A DNA stretch of 64,000 nt from Quercus robur (GCF_932294415.1 NC_065537.1:3782001-3846000); one strand, 5' to 3'. Shown: positions 23,230 to 36,744, numbered from the stretch's first letter. The notes: generated by a model not told the origin, from the sequence alone. A program made the numbers and translations.

Positions 23230-25280
23230 CACAAGCAACAACTACAACTACTGCTGCAAAGTTTGTAACTGCCCTTGCTTAATATGTGGAGGGACAGAGA
23301 CAGATGAATCACAGTTTATACTTATACCATTTTGCATGGCATTATGTGGTTTAGGACAGAAAATCTAGGACCACAACTAACCTTTTTGGCCACAACTTTA
23401 CCTCAACTTGGTGAAAAGAAAAAAAAAAGTGGTGGGTCCATATAGTGTTAAACAGCCAATTATAATATGCCATATATATATATATATATATATAGGATAG
23501 TTGCAAGAAAGAATTTGGTCTTAGAATAGCTCTTTTGAACATCAAGAATTCTAAATACACACTAAATTAGTAAATTTCACAACATGTCGAATTTGAGTGG
23601 ATGACACTTTCCATCCACTCCTGTTTACACAAACTCATCACTTTTTGTCAATTACTTACAATCGACTACATCAACATCATGAGATTTGGTGTGTTCATAC
23701 CATTGTTGTTTAACGTTCAACAAATGTTAGCCACATTACATTAATTGTAATCGATAAAAACAAGTAACGTCTTTGTTTCATATTGGATTTGAACAAGTAT
23801 ACATTGTCTCCTCATTCAACAAGGTTACAAGGTCGTAGAAGCACTCAGCAACTGATATTAAGATTTAAGATGAGTACTATAAGGTAAAACTATTACCTAT
23901 TAATTTTTTTAGCGATGTTTTTCTAACTAATAGTCAATTTATTTTTAGTTTTATTTTTGGGGTTGTTTTCTTTATGCATGGTTGTCTTACCATCGGTTTT
24001 TTTTTTTTTTTTTTTCTTTAAAATTTGACCTTTGCTTTTAATCATACGGCAATAATACTACCTTTTCAGGGATAGTAACTAGTAAATATAATATTACACA
24101 TATAGAACCATTTTTTGATTCATAAATTTTAAAAAATAATAATAAAAAAAGTGTACAGTTATTTTATTTTTTTAGCAAAAAGTTAACAAACTATATAACA
24201 TTTCTTTTTCTTGATTTTTATTCCATAATTGCTTTATAATCACCTTTTTTTTTGTTTTTTTTTTTTTGGTGGGGTGGCTGATTCCAGAGTTTGCAACAAT
24301 GAATTTTGAGCATCTTTGGATTTATATTCTGAATGTGGACCTCCTTATTGCCTCCTTTCATGTAAATAATATTCCTTTTGATCATGCGGTTATGGTACTA
24401 CCTTTCCCAAATAGTTGATTTATATAATTCAATTCATATAGAAAAAAGTCTAGTTCATCCCCTAAAAATAAAAAAAATAAATATCTCCGTGTTGAATAAT
24501 TTTACATAATAGATATAAGAACAAGATAGTAAAGAGCCAAGAACCCAAAGAAAGCATCAAAAGCCATTGTTATTGTTTATTACAAATCAAAGATTTAGTT
24601 AAATCTTAATTGACTTCTATCCTTTAATGACTTAATCATGCTAATTTGGAAAGTGAAATACAATTTTTTTTTTCCTTGATTTTTATTAAAAAAAGCTTTA
24701 TGATCATTGGTTTTTAATTTTATTTTATGGGTTGTTTAAGTGACATATTACCCCACATGCCCCATATGTTGTTGATTCTAGAACTTTTATTCTTTTCTAG
24801 AATAATAAGTAGGTAGATTCCACAGCTTGCAGCAATGCATTTTTAGCACCTTTGAATTTTTATGTTTAATGGAATGGAATTAATGGAACCGCCCCTCCTG
24901 CCTCTTTTCTTCTATGTAATATATTCCTTTTGATCATACGGCAATAGTATTATCTTTCTTGAATAACTTCATAAGGGAAAAATGTATTTTTCACTTTCTT
25001 GCCCCTTCATGATTTAAAATATACCCATTTAGTCATGTCTATTTTTATTTTTTTATGTGACTAATAGAATATAGATGCATCCTCTTTTTTTTTTTGAAAT
25101 GAAAACGTACGATAGAGAATTAATTTTATTCAATGTCACGACTTACAAAGAGAAATTAAGAGACAGGATGGACCATTCTTTAAACCAAACATTGGTTTAA
25201 TTACTCATTCTATTTAGAAGCTAAATTAGCTCTAATACATATACTAGCTAGGAACACTAACAAAATAAAAAAGTCTAAAA
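23230..25280. other. AT-rich intergenic stretch upstream of the MTP gene
   Basis: No gene is supported. There is a (TA)n run at about 23474-23494 and several poly-T tracts (about 24000, 24250, 25087). Similar phrases recur near 24050, 24390 and 24940 (atcatacggcaata or atcatgcggttatg, then ctacctttc or ctttcttg), hinting at an old local repeat. Confidence 0.4.
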
Positions 25281-27374
25281 CCTAAAGTTTCGCATTTATT
25301 TTTTGCTAATGATGACATTCTTATTTTCCGTAGAGCCACAAAAGAAGAGTGTTCTACTTTAATAACAATTTTGGAGAAGTATGAACAAGCCTTTGGGCAT
25401 CAACTAAATCGTGAGAAAATTTCCCTCTTCTTCAGTCAAAATACTCCTCAAGCTATTTAAGATGATGTCAAAATTAGGTTTGGAGCAGAAATAATAAAGT
25501 AACATGAGAAGTATCTTAGACTACCATCTTTGGTTGGAAAAAATAAACATAATACTTTCCATAAATTACTCGAGCGATTGAACAATAAATTGTCTAGATG
25601 GAAGGAAAAATTGTTATCCAATGTCAGAAATGAGATTCTTATAAAGACTGTTGCACAGGCAGTTCCAACATACACTATGAGTGTTTTTAAATTACCTAAT
25701 ACTCTTTGCAATGAAATGATGAGCATGGTGCGTCGCTTTTGGTGGGGTCAAGCTAATGGAAAAAAAAAGATGGCATTGCTAAGCTAGGATAAGATGTGTA
25801 TGCCTAAAGAGGAAGGAGGCTTGGGGTTTCATGATTTAAAGGTTTTCAACTTAGCATTATTAGCAAAGCAAGGATGGAGACTTCAGAATGAATCAAACTC
25901 TTTAGTGCACAAGGTCTTCAAAGCTCATTATTTTCTAGATGGGGATTTCTTATCAGCTTAATTAATGGGCAATCGCCCTTCCTATGCATGGCGAAGCATC
26001 ATGGCGGCACAATATATTGTTCAACAAGGCTTCCGGTGGCAGGTGGAGAACGGCCAAGCCATCACCATAGTAAAGGATAAATGGATCCCCAAGCCCTCTA
26101 CTTTCAAACTAACTTCTAGACATCCCGAAATACCCACAGATGCGAAGGTCTCTCTTCTCATTGATCCATGTACTCGAGCTTGGTAGTTTGATATGATCCA
26201 TCGATTTTTTTCCCCAGATGACACTAAAGCTATATTAAGCATCCCTTTAAGTACTAAACTGCCTGGCGACCGATTGGTGTGGGCCTATACACCAAAGGGT
26301 AATTTCATAGTTCGCAGAGCATATAGATTGGTAGTGGCTTCGAGAATAGGTAACACCTTTGGGGGAGCATCGAATGAAGAGAACGGAAAAATATTTTGGA
26401 AGACAATATGGAGGCTAAATATCCCAAACAAAGTTAAGTCCTTTGCATGGAAAGCATGAATAAGAATATATTGCCTACAAAGGCGAATCTATGTTGAAAG
26501 AAAGTTCTGGTTAATCCAGTTTGTGAGGCCTGTGACACTGGAATTGAAAATAGTGCACATCTCTTTTGGGAATGTGATAAGGCTTGTGAGGTCTGGCAAC
26601 TTTTTGGACTCACATTTGATACCCATGGTTTGGTCTTCCATGAGTTTGTGGACTTGTTGTGGCACCTGAAATTTTCACAGCGTGTGGGGGATGATACTCT
26701 GGAATTACTACTCATGATAGCATGGAATATTTGGTATAACCGTAACCAGGTATGACATGGCAAAGCTTGACAACTTAGCATGGCAATATTACACAAAACA
26801 CGAGTTTTGTTAGAAGAATTTCAAATAGCCAACTTCAGTATGCCTCACTTTGTGTCCGACGAGGTGACCCACTAGGTGGCTTCGCTTAGTCCTAGGTATA
26901 AGGTTAGTGTCGATAGTGCAACTTTTAGTAATTCTCAGTCATCCGGAAAGGGGTTATTATTCGGGACATTGTAGGTCAAGTGGAAGCAGCTATGTCTAAA
27001 AGGCTCCTTATTTCTTTGGGAACTTTGGAATCCAAAGCCAAAGCATTAGAGGAGGGAGTCCTCTTTGCTGGGATGTGGGGGTAAGGGAGGTAGTCTTTAA
27101 AAGTGACTCAAAGATAATCATTGATGCTTTACGGGAAATCAGTGAAGCACTTACTACAATTTGCAATATCATTAAGGGGATTCAGCAAAAGCTACAAGAC
27201 TTCAAAAGCATGCAAGTGAACCATGTCAAGCTGGAAGGCAATCGTCTAGCACACAACTTGGCACAACATGCCAATGATGTTTTTCACTATGTAACTTAGA
27301 TAGGGGAAAATCCTAATATGATTGAGTCTTCTTAATAAAAGTTATAACTTTCTTATTAAAAAAAAAAAAAAAAA
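25281..27374 (+). mobile_element. 5'-truncated L1-type LINE with reverse transcriptase end, zf-RVT and RNase H
   Basis: The element enters within the reverse transcriptase: the catalytic region reads HLFFANDDILIF, a degenerate form of the usual FADD motif. Then come YLRLPSLVGKNK, LSRWKEKLLS, AVPTYTMSVF and FWWG, as in plant LINEs. Later parts are WRLNIPNKVKSFAWKA (zf-RVT region) and, at 27075-27299, an RNase H end (VVFKSDSKIIIDAL to NRLAHNLAQHA). Several in-frame stops and a frame change break it, for example the TAA after NTPQAI near 25458. A poly(A) of about 18 bases ends at 27374. Possible worn target duplication: aagtctaaaac (from 25271) versus aagtttaaaac (from 27373). Confidence 0.85.
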
Positions 27375-30371
27375 GTTTAAAACTTTCACATATCATTGAA
27401 ACATTCTCTAGAATCCAAGCGAGTTCCAGAGGATATGTCTAGTTCGAAGTCAGTATATTGCCATAAGCTCACTGCAAGTACGTACATTGATTCAACAACT
27501 ATATCTCTGAAAATCCACACTCTAAACATAAAAATAAAGCTTCAAACATTCAACTCTTCGAGGGATCAAAACCGAACTGACCCTATATTTATGGGGCTAA
27601 AACCCAAAAAAAAAAAAAAAAAAAAAAACCAAGTAGCAAATAGACGAAAATATACAAATATATTAAATTATTATATTTTAAAATTTGAAATATCAAAATT
27701 GAACGATTTACAATTGAGGGACAAAAATCAAATAAACCCTATATTCGAAGGACAAAAAATCACAAATTACCATTTATTTATATAGAAAAACAATTTCTAC
27801 TCATCCATTAAAAGAAAAACCTTTTTTTTTTGGATAATTAATATAGAAAAAAACCTAATGAATTGATTTTATTGAAAAATTTATTTATGGTCATGGTTTT
27901 TTTTTTAATTACTTATATTTATCCTATAAGCAGGGACAAAGTTTAGCTAAATTCGTAGCTAAATTTTGTTGTTATTTATATTTGTTTTGGGTAACTAGTG
28001 GTTGATTCCAGAACTTGTTGCAACATATTTTAAGCATCTTTGAATTTGTATATGCTATTAATGTGAGGCTTCCTGCCTCCTTTTTCTTGCAATTTAAATT
28101 CCTTTTACTATTGTTTATTTTATGCATCCTCCGATTGTGTCGATTTTTTATTAGATTTAGTAATGGGTGAAAGTGAAACCTTTTTCTAGGGACCAACATA
28201 AGATATTAAAGATTAAAGAAAAGCATCTTTGTATATCATACTCAATTTTAGTTTGATTGTGTCATAAAATAATAGCTATATTTCTTGTATTGTTGGCATC
28301 TCACGATCATTTTTATGCAAAATGAACGGAACTACGTCAGTCATTATCTTACACGCTTTGTACACACAGCATCGAATGGTGATGAAACCAACAACTACCT
28401 AAATAACTTCAGTCAAATATTCAAAAACAGGAAAGGTTGATTATATTTGTTTGTAATTTCCAATGGGAACAAAGTTCTCACGACTCCAACAATGGCTTTA
28501 TTAGGTTGTTTCTCACAAGTTTCCAATGGCAACAAAATTGCTTTGACCCAAGGATGATGGCATCATTAGCTTGGCTCCTAATCCAGAGCCTGTGTTAATG
28601 TAATATTTTAGTGTCGTGACTCCTGAACCTTAACTCTAATACCATTAATCATGATTAGAGGATGTGATACTTACATATGCACTTTATTCTAGACAGGTAA
28701 AACGCATATAATTAGATCTCCTTGTAACCATCTATATAGCTAAGAAGCCTAAGATTGAGATCAATTTAGACTCAATTCTCGTCAATGCAACATCTTCACA
28801 TCTCCAATCCATTCACAAAATCTAGGCACAATCCGGAAAATTACAGAAGTATTGAATAAGAAAAAAACTTCAACAATAGCTAATTATTAAGCATGGCATA
28901 TGGCTGTAGTTTTAGTGAAAATCTTGGCAACTACACAAGAAAGTATGGTCGTACACCTTGTGGTTCAGATGAAGCATAAAATTTACTGTATAAGTTGGAG
29001 GCGTTTAGATGTGATACAATATAAGCATACATCAAAATATACCAATTTTAAGACATAATAGTGAATGGAGCTTTAGTTTTGCTGAGGCATGCTACTTTGA
29101 ATGGTGACTCCATTGGAGACGCATGGATATTGATCTGAGTCTGAGTGTACAATTTCCTTTTACCAATTCCGCAGCTCTGTAGCATTTTTTTTTTTTTTTT
29201 TTATAAATAATTTAAGAGCCCAATAGTCTTTTATTTATTGTTTAAAAGTGAAGCGATTTAGGTATCTAATGACTTAATGGTCCTAAAACTAAATGAAAGA
29301 AACATAGAGGAGATTTCAAGTTTTCGACAGTAAAAATTGGATCATATGAGAGAGCCAAGTCCTGGAAAATTTTGTTGATTATACGATAGTAATTCAAACT
29401 TATGGTGTTTACAACATAATAATTATATTTTATCAAAAAACTTTACTAATTGAGCTACTAGAACCCACGTGACATGGATGAAACTTTGATAATGATAAAG
29501 AAAGACATCTAAGCAAAAATGGAAATATCGTGCAACAGATATTCATAAACAAAGAAATCTTCCACCTTAGGGAAAAGTAGGGATTTAGTAAAGTGCAGCT
29601 AATATACTATACCTTGATCCTTATCTCACCTACATCACTAGGGAGGAAAAGCCACTTTTAAATTTTTAATCGTTCAAACAAGATTAAATTATAGAAATAT
29701 CAGTTTGTTCACTTATACTTGCTCAAACATGGTCAACCCACTCGTCACCTTGGAGGATATATTAATGTAAATAAGATTTGATGGGGTATGTATTGTGGCA
29801 TGCAAGGCATCTCTAACCAAATCAAGTGCTTTACTCTTTCAGATACATCCTACAATTAGCTAAACTTTTAAGTCTTATTCATGAAGAAAAGTGAGGACGA
29901 CAAAAGTCCTATCCAGTCAAGGATGATAGCTTAAGGCAGTCAATTAGGTATCCAAGTAATAAGAAATAAGAAAATAAAGTGTTTTGGTGCAAAGGGAAAT
30001 AAAATATATCAGAAAAGTTACATAATTAAGTAGCTTTTACAAAGGCAACTACGATTTTAATTTAAGACACTATCTCTAACAAGATATTTGCAAGTGCTTG
30101 GGATTAATAAGCTCAAGATATGAGTTCCTAATCACTGCATATGAGCCACTACTTCTAACAAAATATATGCAAGTGTTTGGGATTACTAAGAGATTAAAAA
30201 TATGTCCAAAAATTACCTGATTAGAAATAGTCTTGCTAGTGATACAACAAACATTCACAATAATTCTAAATTAGCCTATTATCTCACACATGGACTATTA
30301 AAAAATTTTAAATCATAGATTATGACTCCATTATGTGTGAAGTGATAGGCTAATTTCAAAATATTGTGAAA
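27375..30371. other. Intergenic stretch, no gene recognised
   Basis: AT-rich with poly-A at 27606-27628 and poly-T tracts. Near 27935 a fragment gggacaaagtttagctaaa matches one end of the MITE at 3124-3512. Phrases around 30075-30110 and 30150-30190 (gcaagtgcttgggattaataag, gcaagtgtttgggattactaag) form a small diverged duplication. Nothing coding. Confidence 0.45.
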
Positions 30372-30970
30372 CTAGTCGCTAACCCGTGCGATGCACGGGA
30401 AAACTATTGAAAATAAGATTTTAAAAAGAAAATTTTATTAATTTTAGTTTATATCGAATATTTATTTATGGTAGTTTAAAATATTATTTCAAATCTTCAT
30501 TTCATTTTATTTTAGTTGGAATAACTTATATAATTAAATGAAATGCTTATAAATAAGAGATGACATTAATAATATACTATATATAGTTAGTGATTATTCA
30601 AGATATCATTCAAATATGACAATTTTTTGGTTCTAAAAAAAGAACAATATTAATGCATTTAAACACAAAATACTATATTGTCCAATAGATATTACAACTT
30701 TAAAAACATGAGTAGTGATTTTTAATGGATTGGGGTAATAGCACAACTTTTAATAGAAAAAAAAAATTGATTTAAATTTTTTTGGAGAATCACTATATTA
30801 AAAATGCCGAAAGGAAGCAAGAAATTTCACTGAAAAATGCTACAAATACATTTGGGTTTTTTTTTTTTTTCAATGAGCAGGTACATTACTGTTTAGTAGA
30901 GTCTTAATACATGGGAGATGCTCCTCCATCCAATACATCATTGTCTAGCAAACCCAGCCAGTTCTTTGCT

Positions 30971-31413
30971 TCAAATGCTATCTTCTCTGTTGGTCCGTTT
31001 GTTCAAGGAAAGCCACAAGAGAAAAATATATTCCAAATAGAAGAACCAACTACCAAGTAGTCTAACATCATTAAGGATGTGGCCAATGCTCAAATTGGTA
31101 GGTCCAGCTGACTTTACTTCATCTACTGGACTATTAAATTCACACTCTATCTCTACTGCTTGAAGCCCCAAATCCATAGAGGCCATGTACACCCTTCAAC
31201 AGGCTATCTAGACTGATTATTTCTCTAAACTTCCATATATTCCACAGCAAGTGTACAGGTTGTTTGCACCAAATCCACTACTAACTTCAAAGTTTCATCC
31301 ACATGCCTTTGGTTTCGATTTGACCATAATAGCCAACCTCCACCGCAACTAATACAATCAACTGAATTGGTTAAAACAATTATCAAATATTGGGAATATA
31401 AAAATACAATCAA
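30971..31413 (-). pseudogene. RNase H-like fragment inside the Helitron
   Basis: Minus frames read LLWSNRNQRHVDE (31225-31413), the usual linker before the RNase H domain in plant LINEs, and then MDLGLQAVEIECEFNSPVDEV, GPTNLSIGHILNDVRLLGS (30971-31192) from the RNase H domain. The two lie in different frames and the domain end is lost. Either a captured LINE tail or a captured host RNase H-like gene. Confidence 0.65.
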
Positions 31414-31460
31414 CTGGATTGGTTAAAACAATATATCACCTGGGAATATAAAAATACAAA
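31353..31460. repeat. Two tandem units of about 53 bp inside the Helitron
   Basis: The phrase caatcaactg, attggttaaaacaat and gggaatataaaaatac occurs twice in a row. Confidence 0.75.
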
Positions 31461-32795
31461 ACTTGGTATTATGTATATGATACCGTTGAAAGATTTAAAT
31501 ATCATTGCAGGCTTCTTGAATTCCACCCATCACAAAAGCCACGGCTTACATCAAATTGGCCTTTGAAATCTTGATCTCCTTCATCCCTAGAACCTGGAAA
31601 ATCAAATTTCTAGACTAATTGAAAATTTGCAAATATTTCCAACTATCATCTAACGATGAAATTATTATATCTTTTCAAGAACAAAAAGGAAAACAAAGAC
31701 CAAAAGTTCTATGTAGCAAATTTGAAACCTATCACCAAGAAAAAGAATTAAACCTATTGGAAATTCATTAATTGGTACCAATGCAAGTAATTGGTATGCT
31801 AAAATATATTGATGAGTAGATAATGGTGACGATGAGAGAATAAAATTTTATAGGAAAAAAATAATATGAATAAATTACTTGTGTATGCTTTGAAGCTACT
31901 ACCATCTCTACCAAAATTTTGAGGAGAAAAATAGAATGAAATATATTAATAAAATAAATATATAAATTTTATTATTGATGCATCGATTTCTCTAATGTTA
32001 AAGTGAAAAAATAATATTCACTCTCACAACAACTCAAAACATTTACTTAATATATTATATCATCCATACCATCCAGCCACCACTTCCATTCCGGGTGATC
32101 ATCTCTAACCACCCTCTGAAATTTTGTGGTTGCCTATGTTTCCTACCCAACACAAAATTCTGCTCCCCACCATTAAACAAAACTTCGCAAATAGGTCTTG
32201 TCACATTTAGAGATCTCAAACCAACCATTTTCATTGTAGAAACCAAAATACACACTCAGTAGTTCCACCACTATAAATTATACAAGAAATTGAGCTATAG
32301 CAAATATTGGTAACACAAAATCTCATAAAGGATTTAAAAGTATATTCCAAGAGGAAAAAAACAACAAATTTTTAATACAAATAGCTAGAGTCTACCTTTT
32401 AATTTGGAGTATGTAAATGTTTTCTTAAAGAATATAATCATATGAAACTTGAAAGCAAGTTCAAAGAATAGGTGCAGTACATAAAAGCTAGTCATTCATT
32501 TAAGTTGGAGAAAAAAATCCATTCTGGTTCAATTGAAAAAGCATAAAAAAATGACAGTCATGTTTTTACATCACACAAAAAATGACATTGAGAAAATAAG
32601 GCCAACAAATACATCTCACCCTGATTAAATCAACAACACAGCATCACATTCCCTACTTATCTTCCTCCTTACCACTCTCCATGTATTATGACTTCTAGAA
32701 CAACAACAAAAAATCACTTACAAATTTTATCAAACGACGTGTAAGAAAAAAAAAACTTAATGAAAAGAGAGAATTTTAAAAAGAAAAGAGAGTAC

Positions 32796-32871
32796 CATGT
32801 TGAAGCAACACCAGCATCAATATAACCAAGAGTTGTTTTTTCTCTCAAGGCCTGTGCAGGCTCCTTTGTGC
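32796..32871 (-). pseudogene. Candidate captured exon inside the Helitron
   Basis: On the minus strand a 76-base segment lies between CAATTTTTAG (acceptor-like) and GTACTC (donor-like, after ACATG). One frame is open throughout and reads TKEPAQALREKTTLGYIDAG followed by VAST, with balanced composition unlike the AT-rich surroundings. I do not recognise the protein. Its sense matches the Helitron and the first-exon blocks upstream. A second, weaker exon-like piece lies at about 31545-31594 (TTCCAG before, GTAAGC after). Confidence 0.45.
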
Positions 32872-33802
32872 CTAAAAATTGAAAACATAAAATGAGGATT
32901 TTGTAGGTACCTATGTATTTTTTGGTTATGAAGTCAACAGATTAAAAATATGTAATATGCCTTTTGATTTTGCATAATGATAGAGGTATTTGTTAAAGCT
33001 TGCTATTTGTTAAGTCTCTCTTAACCCTCTCTCTGAATCTCTGCCTCAAATTTATAATATCTAATACCATGCCCATCTTGCATAATCATATATAAATGAG
33101 TTTTATAACTCTCAAACAACTATACTAACCAACCCCGACCTTCAAAAAAAATTCCCAAAGAATCCAAAATAGCGGTAGCCCTAACATAACATTCCGTAGG
33201 CTATCATATAAGACAACCCAGAGATTATAATAATTTATAAAAAGGGAAAACCAATGTAAATGAAGACGATAGTAACACTATATATCAAACCAAAACAAAC
33301 CCAAAATTGAAATCAAATAGAAGAATCCTAGGAAACAAAAATCCAATAAAAATTGCATAACCAAAAAAAGGGAAAAAGAAAATCCAAACCAATGTAAAAT
33401 GAAGATGAGAAAAACACTATATATCAACTAAAACAAACCCAGAATTAAAACCAAATAGAAGAATCCCAAGAAACCAAAAATCCAATAAAAATTGCATACA
33501 AAAAAAAAAGGGAAAAAGAAAATCTAATTACAGAAATTTTGTGATTCTTCTTTGCCATAGATTTGACAACAAAGTAAGAAGAAGAAAACATGGAAATCTG
33601 CAACGAAAAAAAAAAAAAAAAACTTAAATCTAGAGCAACCCACAACCACAAACCAACAAAATTCCATGAAAACAAAAACAAAAAAACTTAAATCCATAAC
33701 AACCCACAACCACAAACTAACAAAATTCCATGAACAATTGAAGCAGATAAAGAGAGAGCAATATATAGAAATTAAGGAGAGTAAAAAACATGTTTTAATT
33801 AC

Positions 33803-33916
33803 CTCAAAATAAAACATGATGGGCTGGATTGAGCGACGATGGAGAGGCAAAGAGAAATCGATGCAGTGGCAGTGATCCATGGTGGCGGTGGCGGTGGGAG
33901 GATCGAGTTTTGGCAT
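33803..33916 (-). pseudogene. Candidate captured first exon, original copy
   Basis: On the minus strand: an ATG at 33880 in a strong plant-like context (CCGCCACCATGG), then MDHCHCIDFSLPLHRRSIQP, then a splice donor TTTTGAG|GTAATT at 33803. An upstream in-frame ATG at 33916 (MPKLDPP) is also possible. The block recurs at 34643-34555 and 35798-35706, where an in-frame TAG comes before the donor. The product was not recognised. This could be a first exon captured with its promoter. Confidence 0.45.
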
Positions 33917-33917
33917 G

Positions 33918-36480
33918 CCAGTGTATATTAGAAAACAGAGAGGTTGTAGGGTTTAGACGTGAAGGCTAAAGAAAGAGTTGTAACTTGGATTAGGGTTCTA
34001 AATTGATAATTCTAATATAATATAATACTAATAAAACGTTAAGAAGAATTAAAAAACATTTTATTTAGCAAAAACATTAAGAAGAATTAAAAAAAAAAAA
34101 AAAAAGGTGACGTGAAAGCTGATGGGGGGGGGGGAATAAATGGAAAATTTCTAATATAAATAAAACATCAAAAATAATTTTTTTTAAAAAAAGGTGACAT
34201 GGAACCAAAAAACCAAAAATCCAATAAAAATTGCATACAAAAAAAAAGGAAAAATAAAAATCTAATAACAAAAATTTCATGATTCTTCTTTGCCATAGAT
34301 TTGACAACAAAGGAAGAAGAAGAAAACGTGGAAATCTGCAAAGAAAAAAAAAACAAAAACAAAAAAACTTAAATCCAAAGCAACCCACAGCCACAAACCA
34401 ACAAAATTCCATGAAAAAAAAAAAAACAAAAAAAAACTTAAATCCAAAGCAACCCACAGCCACAAACTAACAAAATTCCATGAACAATTGAAGCGGATAA
34501 AGAGAGAGCAATATATAGAAATTACGCAAAGTAAAAAACATGTTTTAATTACCTCAAAATAATTTGCCGACCTAGAATATGATGGGCTGGATTGAGCGAC
34601 GATGGAGAGGCAAAAAGAAATTGATGCAGTGGCGGTGATCCATGGTGGCGGCGGCAGCGGGAGGATCTGAGTTTTGGGGTGCTAGCGTATATTAGAAAAC
34701 AGAGAGGTTGTTTTAGACGTGAAGGCTGACGGGAAACAGAGAGGTTGTTTTAGACGTGAAGACTGAAGGGAGTTGTATACTTGTATTAGGGTTCTAAATT
34801 AATAAATTCTAATATAATAATAAATTATTAAAAAGAATTATAAAAAAAATAAATAAAAAAAAAGAAGAAGAAGGTGACGTGAAGGCTGAAGGGGAGTTGA
34901 TTGGGGTGGGGTTCTAAATTAATAAATTCTAATATAATAAATCGTTAGAATTTAATAATAAATCATTAAAAAAAAAAAGAGTGCTAGTGTATATTAGAAA
35001 ACAGAGAGGTTGTAGGGTTTAGACGTGAAGGCTAAAGAAAGAGTTGTAACTTGGATTAGGGTTCTAAATTGATAATTCTAATATAATATAATACTAATAA
35101 AACGTTAAGAAGAATTAAAAAAAAAAAAGAAAAAAGAAAAGAAAAGAAAAGAAAAGAAACACTTAGTGTACGTTTTAGCTAAAAAACGTTAAGAAGAATT
35201 AAAAAACATTTTATTTAGTAAAAACGTTAAGAAGAATTAAAAAAAAAAAAAAAAGGTGACGTGAAAGCTGATGGGGGGGGGGGGAATAAATGGAAAATTT
35301 CTAATATAAATAAAACATCAAAAATAATTTTTTTTAAAAAAAGGTGACATGGAACCAAAAAACCAAAAATCCAATAAAAATTGCATACAAAAAAAAAAGG
35401 AAAAATAAAAATCTAATAACAAAAATTTCATGATTCTTCTTTGCCATAGATTTGACAACAAAGGAAGAAGAAGAAAACGTGGAAATCTGCAAAGAAAAAA
35501 AAAAAACAAAAACAAAAAAAACTTAAATCCAAAGCAACCCACAGCCACAAACCAACAAAATTCCATGAAAAAAAAAAAAACAAAAAAAAAACTTAAATCC
35601 AAAGCAACCCACAGCCACAAACTAACAAAATTCCATGAACAATTGAAGGGGATAAAGAGAGAGCAATATATAGAAATTACGCAAAGTAAAAAACATGTTT
35701 TAATTACCTCAAAATAATTTGCCGACCTAGAATATGATGGGCTGGATTGAGCGACGATGGAGAGGCAAAAAGAAATCGATGCAGTGGCGGTGATCCATGG
35801 TGGCGGCGGCAGCGGGAGGATCTGAGTTCTGGGGTGCTAGCGTATATTAGAAAACAGAGAGGTTGTTTTAGACGTGAAGGCTGACGGGAAACAGAGAGGT
35901 TGTTTTAGACGTGAAGACTGAAGGGAGTTGTATACTTGTATTAGGGTTCTAAATCAATAAATTCTAATATAATAATAAATTATTAAAAAGAATTATAAAA
36001 AAAAAAAAAAAAGAAGAAGAAGGTGACGTGAAGGCTGAAGGGGAGTTGATTGGGGTGGGGTTCTAAATTAATAAATTCTAATATAATAAATCGTTAGAAT
36101 TTAATAATAAATCATTAAAAAAAAAAAAGAGTGCCAGTGTATATTAGAAAACAGAGAGGTTGTAGGGTTTAGACGTGAAGGCTAAAGAAAGAGTTGTAAC
36201 TTGGATTAGGGTTCTAAATTGATAATTCTAATATAATATAATACTAATAAAACGTTAAGAAGAATTAAAAAAAAAAAAGAAAAATGAAAAGAAAAGAAAA
36301 GAAAAGAAACACTTAGTGTACGTTTTAGCTAAAAAACGTTAAGAAGAATTAAAAAAAAAAAAAAAGGTGATGTGAAAGCTGATGGGGATGGGGGGAATAA
36401 ATGGAAAATTTCTAATATAAATAAAACATCAAAAATAATTAGAAAATCATTAAAAAAAAGGTGACATGGAAAATTGTGGA
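33918..36480. repeat. Tandem array of about 1.1-kb units at the Helitron 5' side
   Basis: A marker beginning attagaaaacagagaggttg recurs near 33928, 34991 and 36142. A second marker, ggtgacatggaaccaaaa, recurs near 34191 and 35342. Unit lengths are about 1063 and 1151 bp, plus a partial third unit. Units are nearly identical except for homopolymer lengths and a few bases, so the amplification is younger than the Helitron's older parts. Each full unit carries the first-exon block. Confidence 0.85.
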
Positions 36481-36497
36481 GTTAGCAGAGGCTTCGG

Positions 36498-36528
<31 letters not shown>

Positions 36529-36744
36529 TTATTGTTATGTCCAAAATTTTATTGTTAATATAATAATCAGCTGTGCCGATATTAATTGCCGCACTTAATA
36601 TACCACTATATCATTTGGATGAGTTGATACTTCTCCAAGCCTTTGCATGTGAGGGAGCTGAGAAGGGTGTGAGATTGAACTGCAAGGATAGCATATTTCT
36701 GAGAGAGTAAGTACTAAGTACGTATTGAAGTTGGAAACCAACTA

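Larger units (their letters stand above)
30372..36528 (-). mobile_element. Large non-autonomous Helitron with both ends present
   Basis: On the minus strand the element starts TCTATATATA (right edge, 36528) just after an A, and ends with a perfect 7-bp hairpin CCCGTGC-ATC-GCACGGG (plus 30383-30399), 11 bases, then CTAG, immediately before a T (plus 30371). This is the textbook Helitron end set, and the 5' subterminal AAAACCGAAGCC is of the usual kind. The 6157-bp body has no Rep/helicase frame, so it depends on another element. It contains an RNase H fragment, exon-like pieces in its own sense, and an amplified first-exon block next to its 5' end. See the separate entries. Confidence 0.88.

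Noticed and set aside
27396-27785. 129-residue plus frame just after the LINE
   Set aside because: It crosses a poly-A tract, is Lys/Asn/Ile-rich and has no family look.
33445-35717. Long hydrophobic minus frames and Lys/Asn/Gln-rich plus frames around 33.4-35.7 kb
   Set aside because: They arise from poly-A/T tracts in the tandem Helitron units and change with tract length between units.
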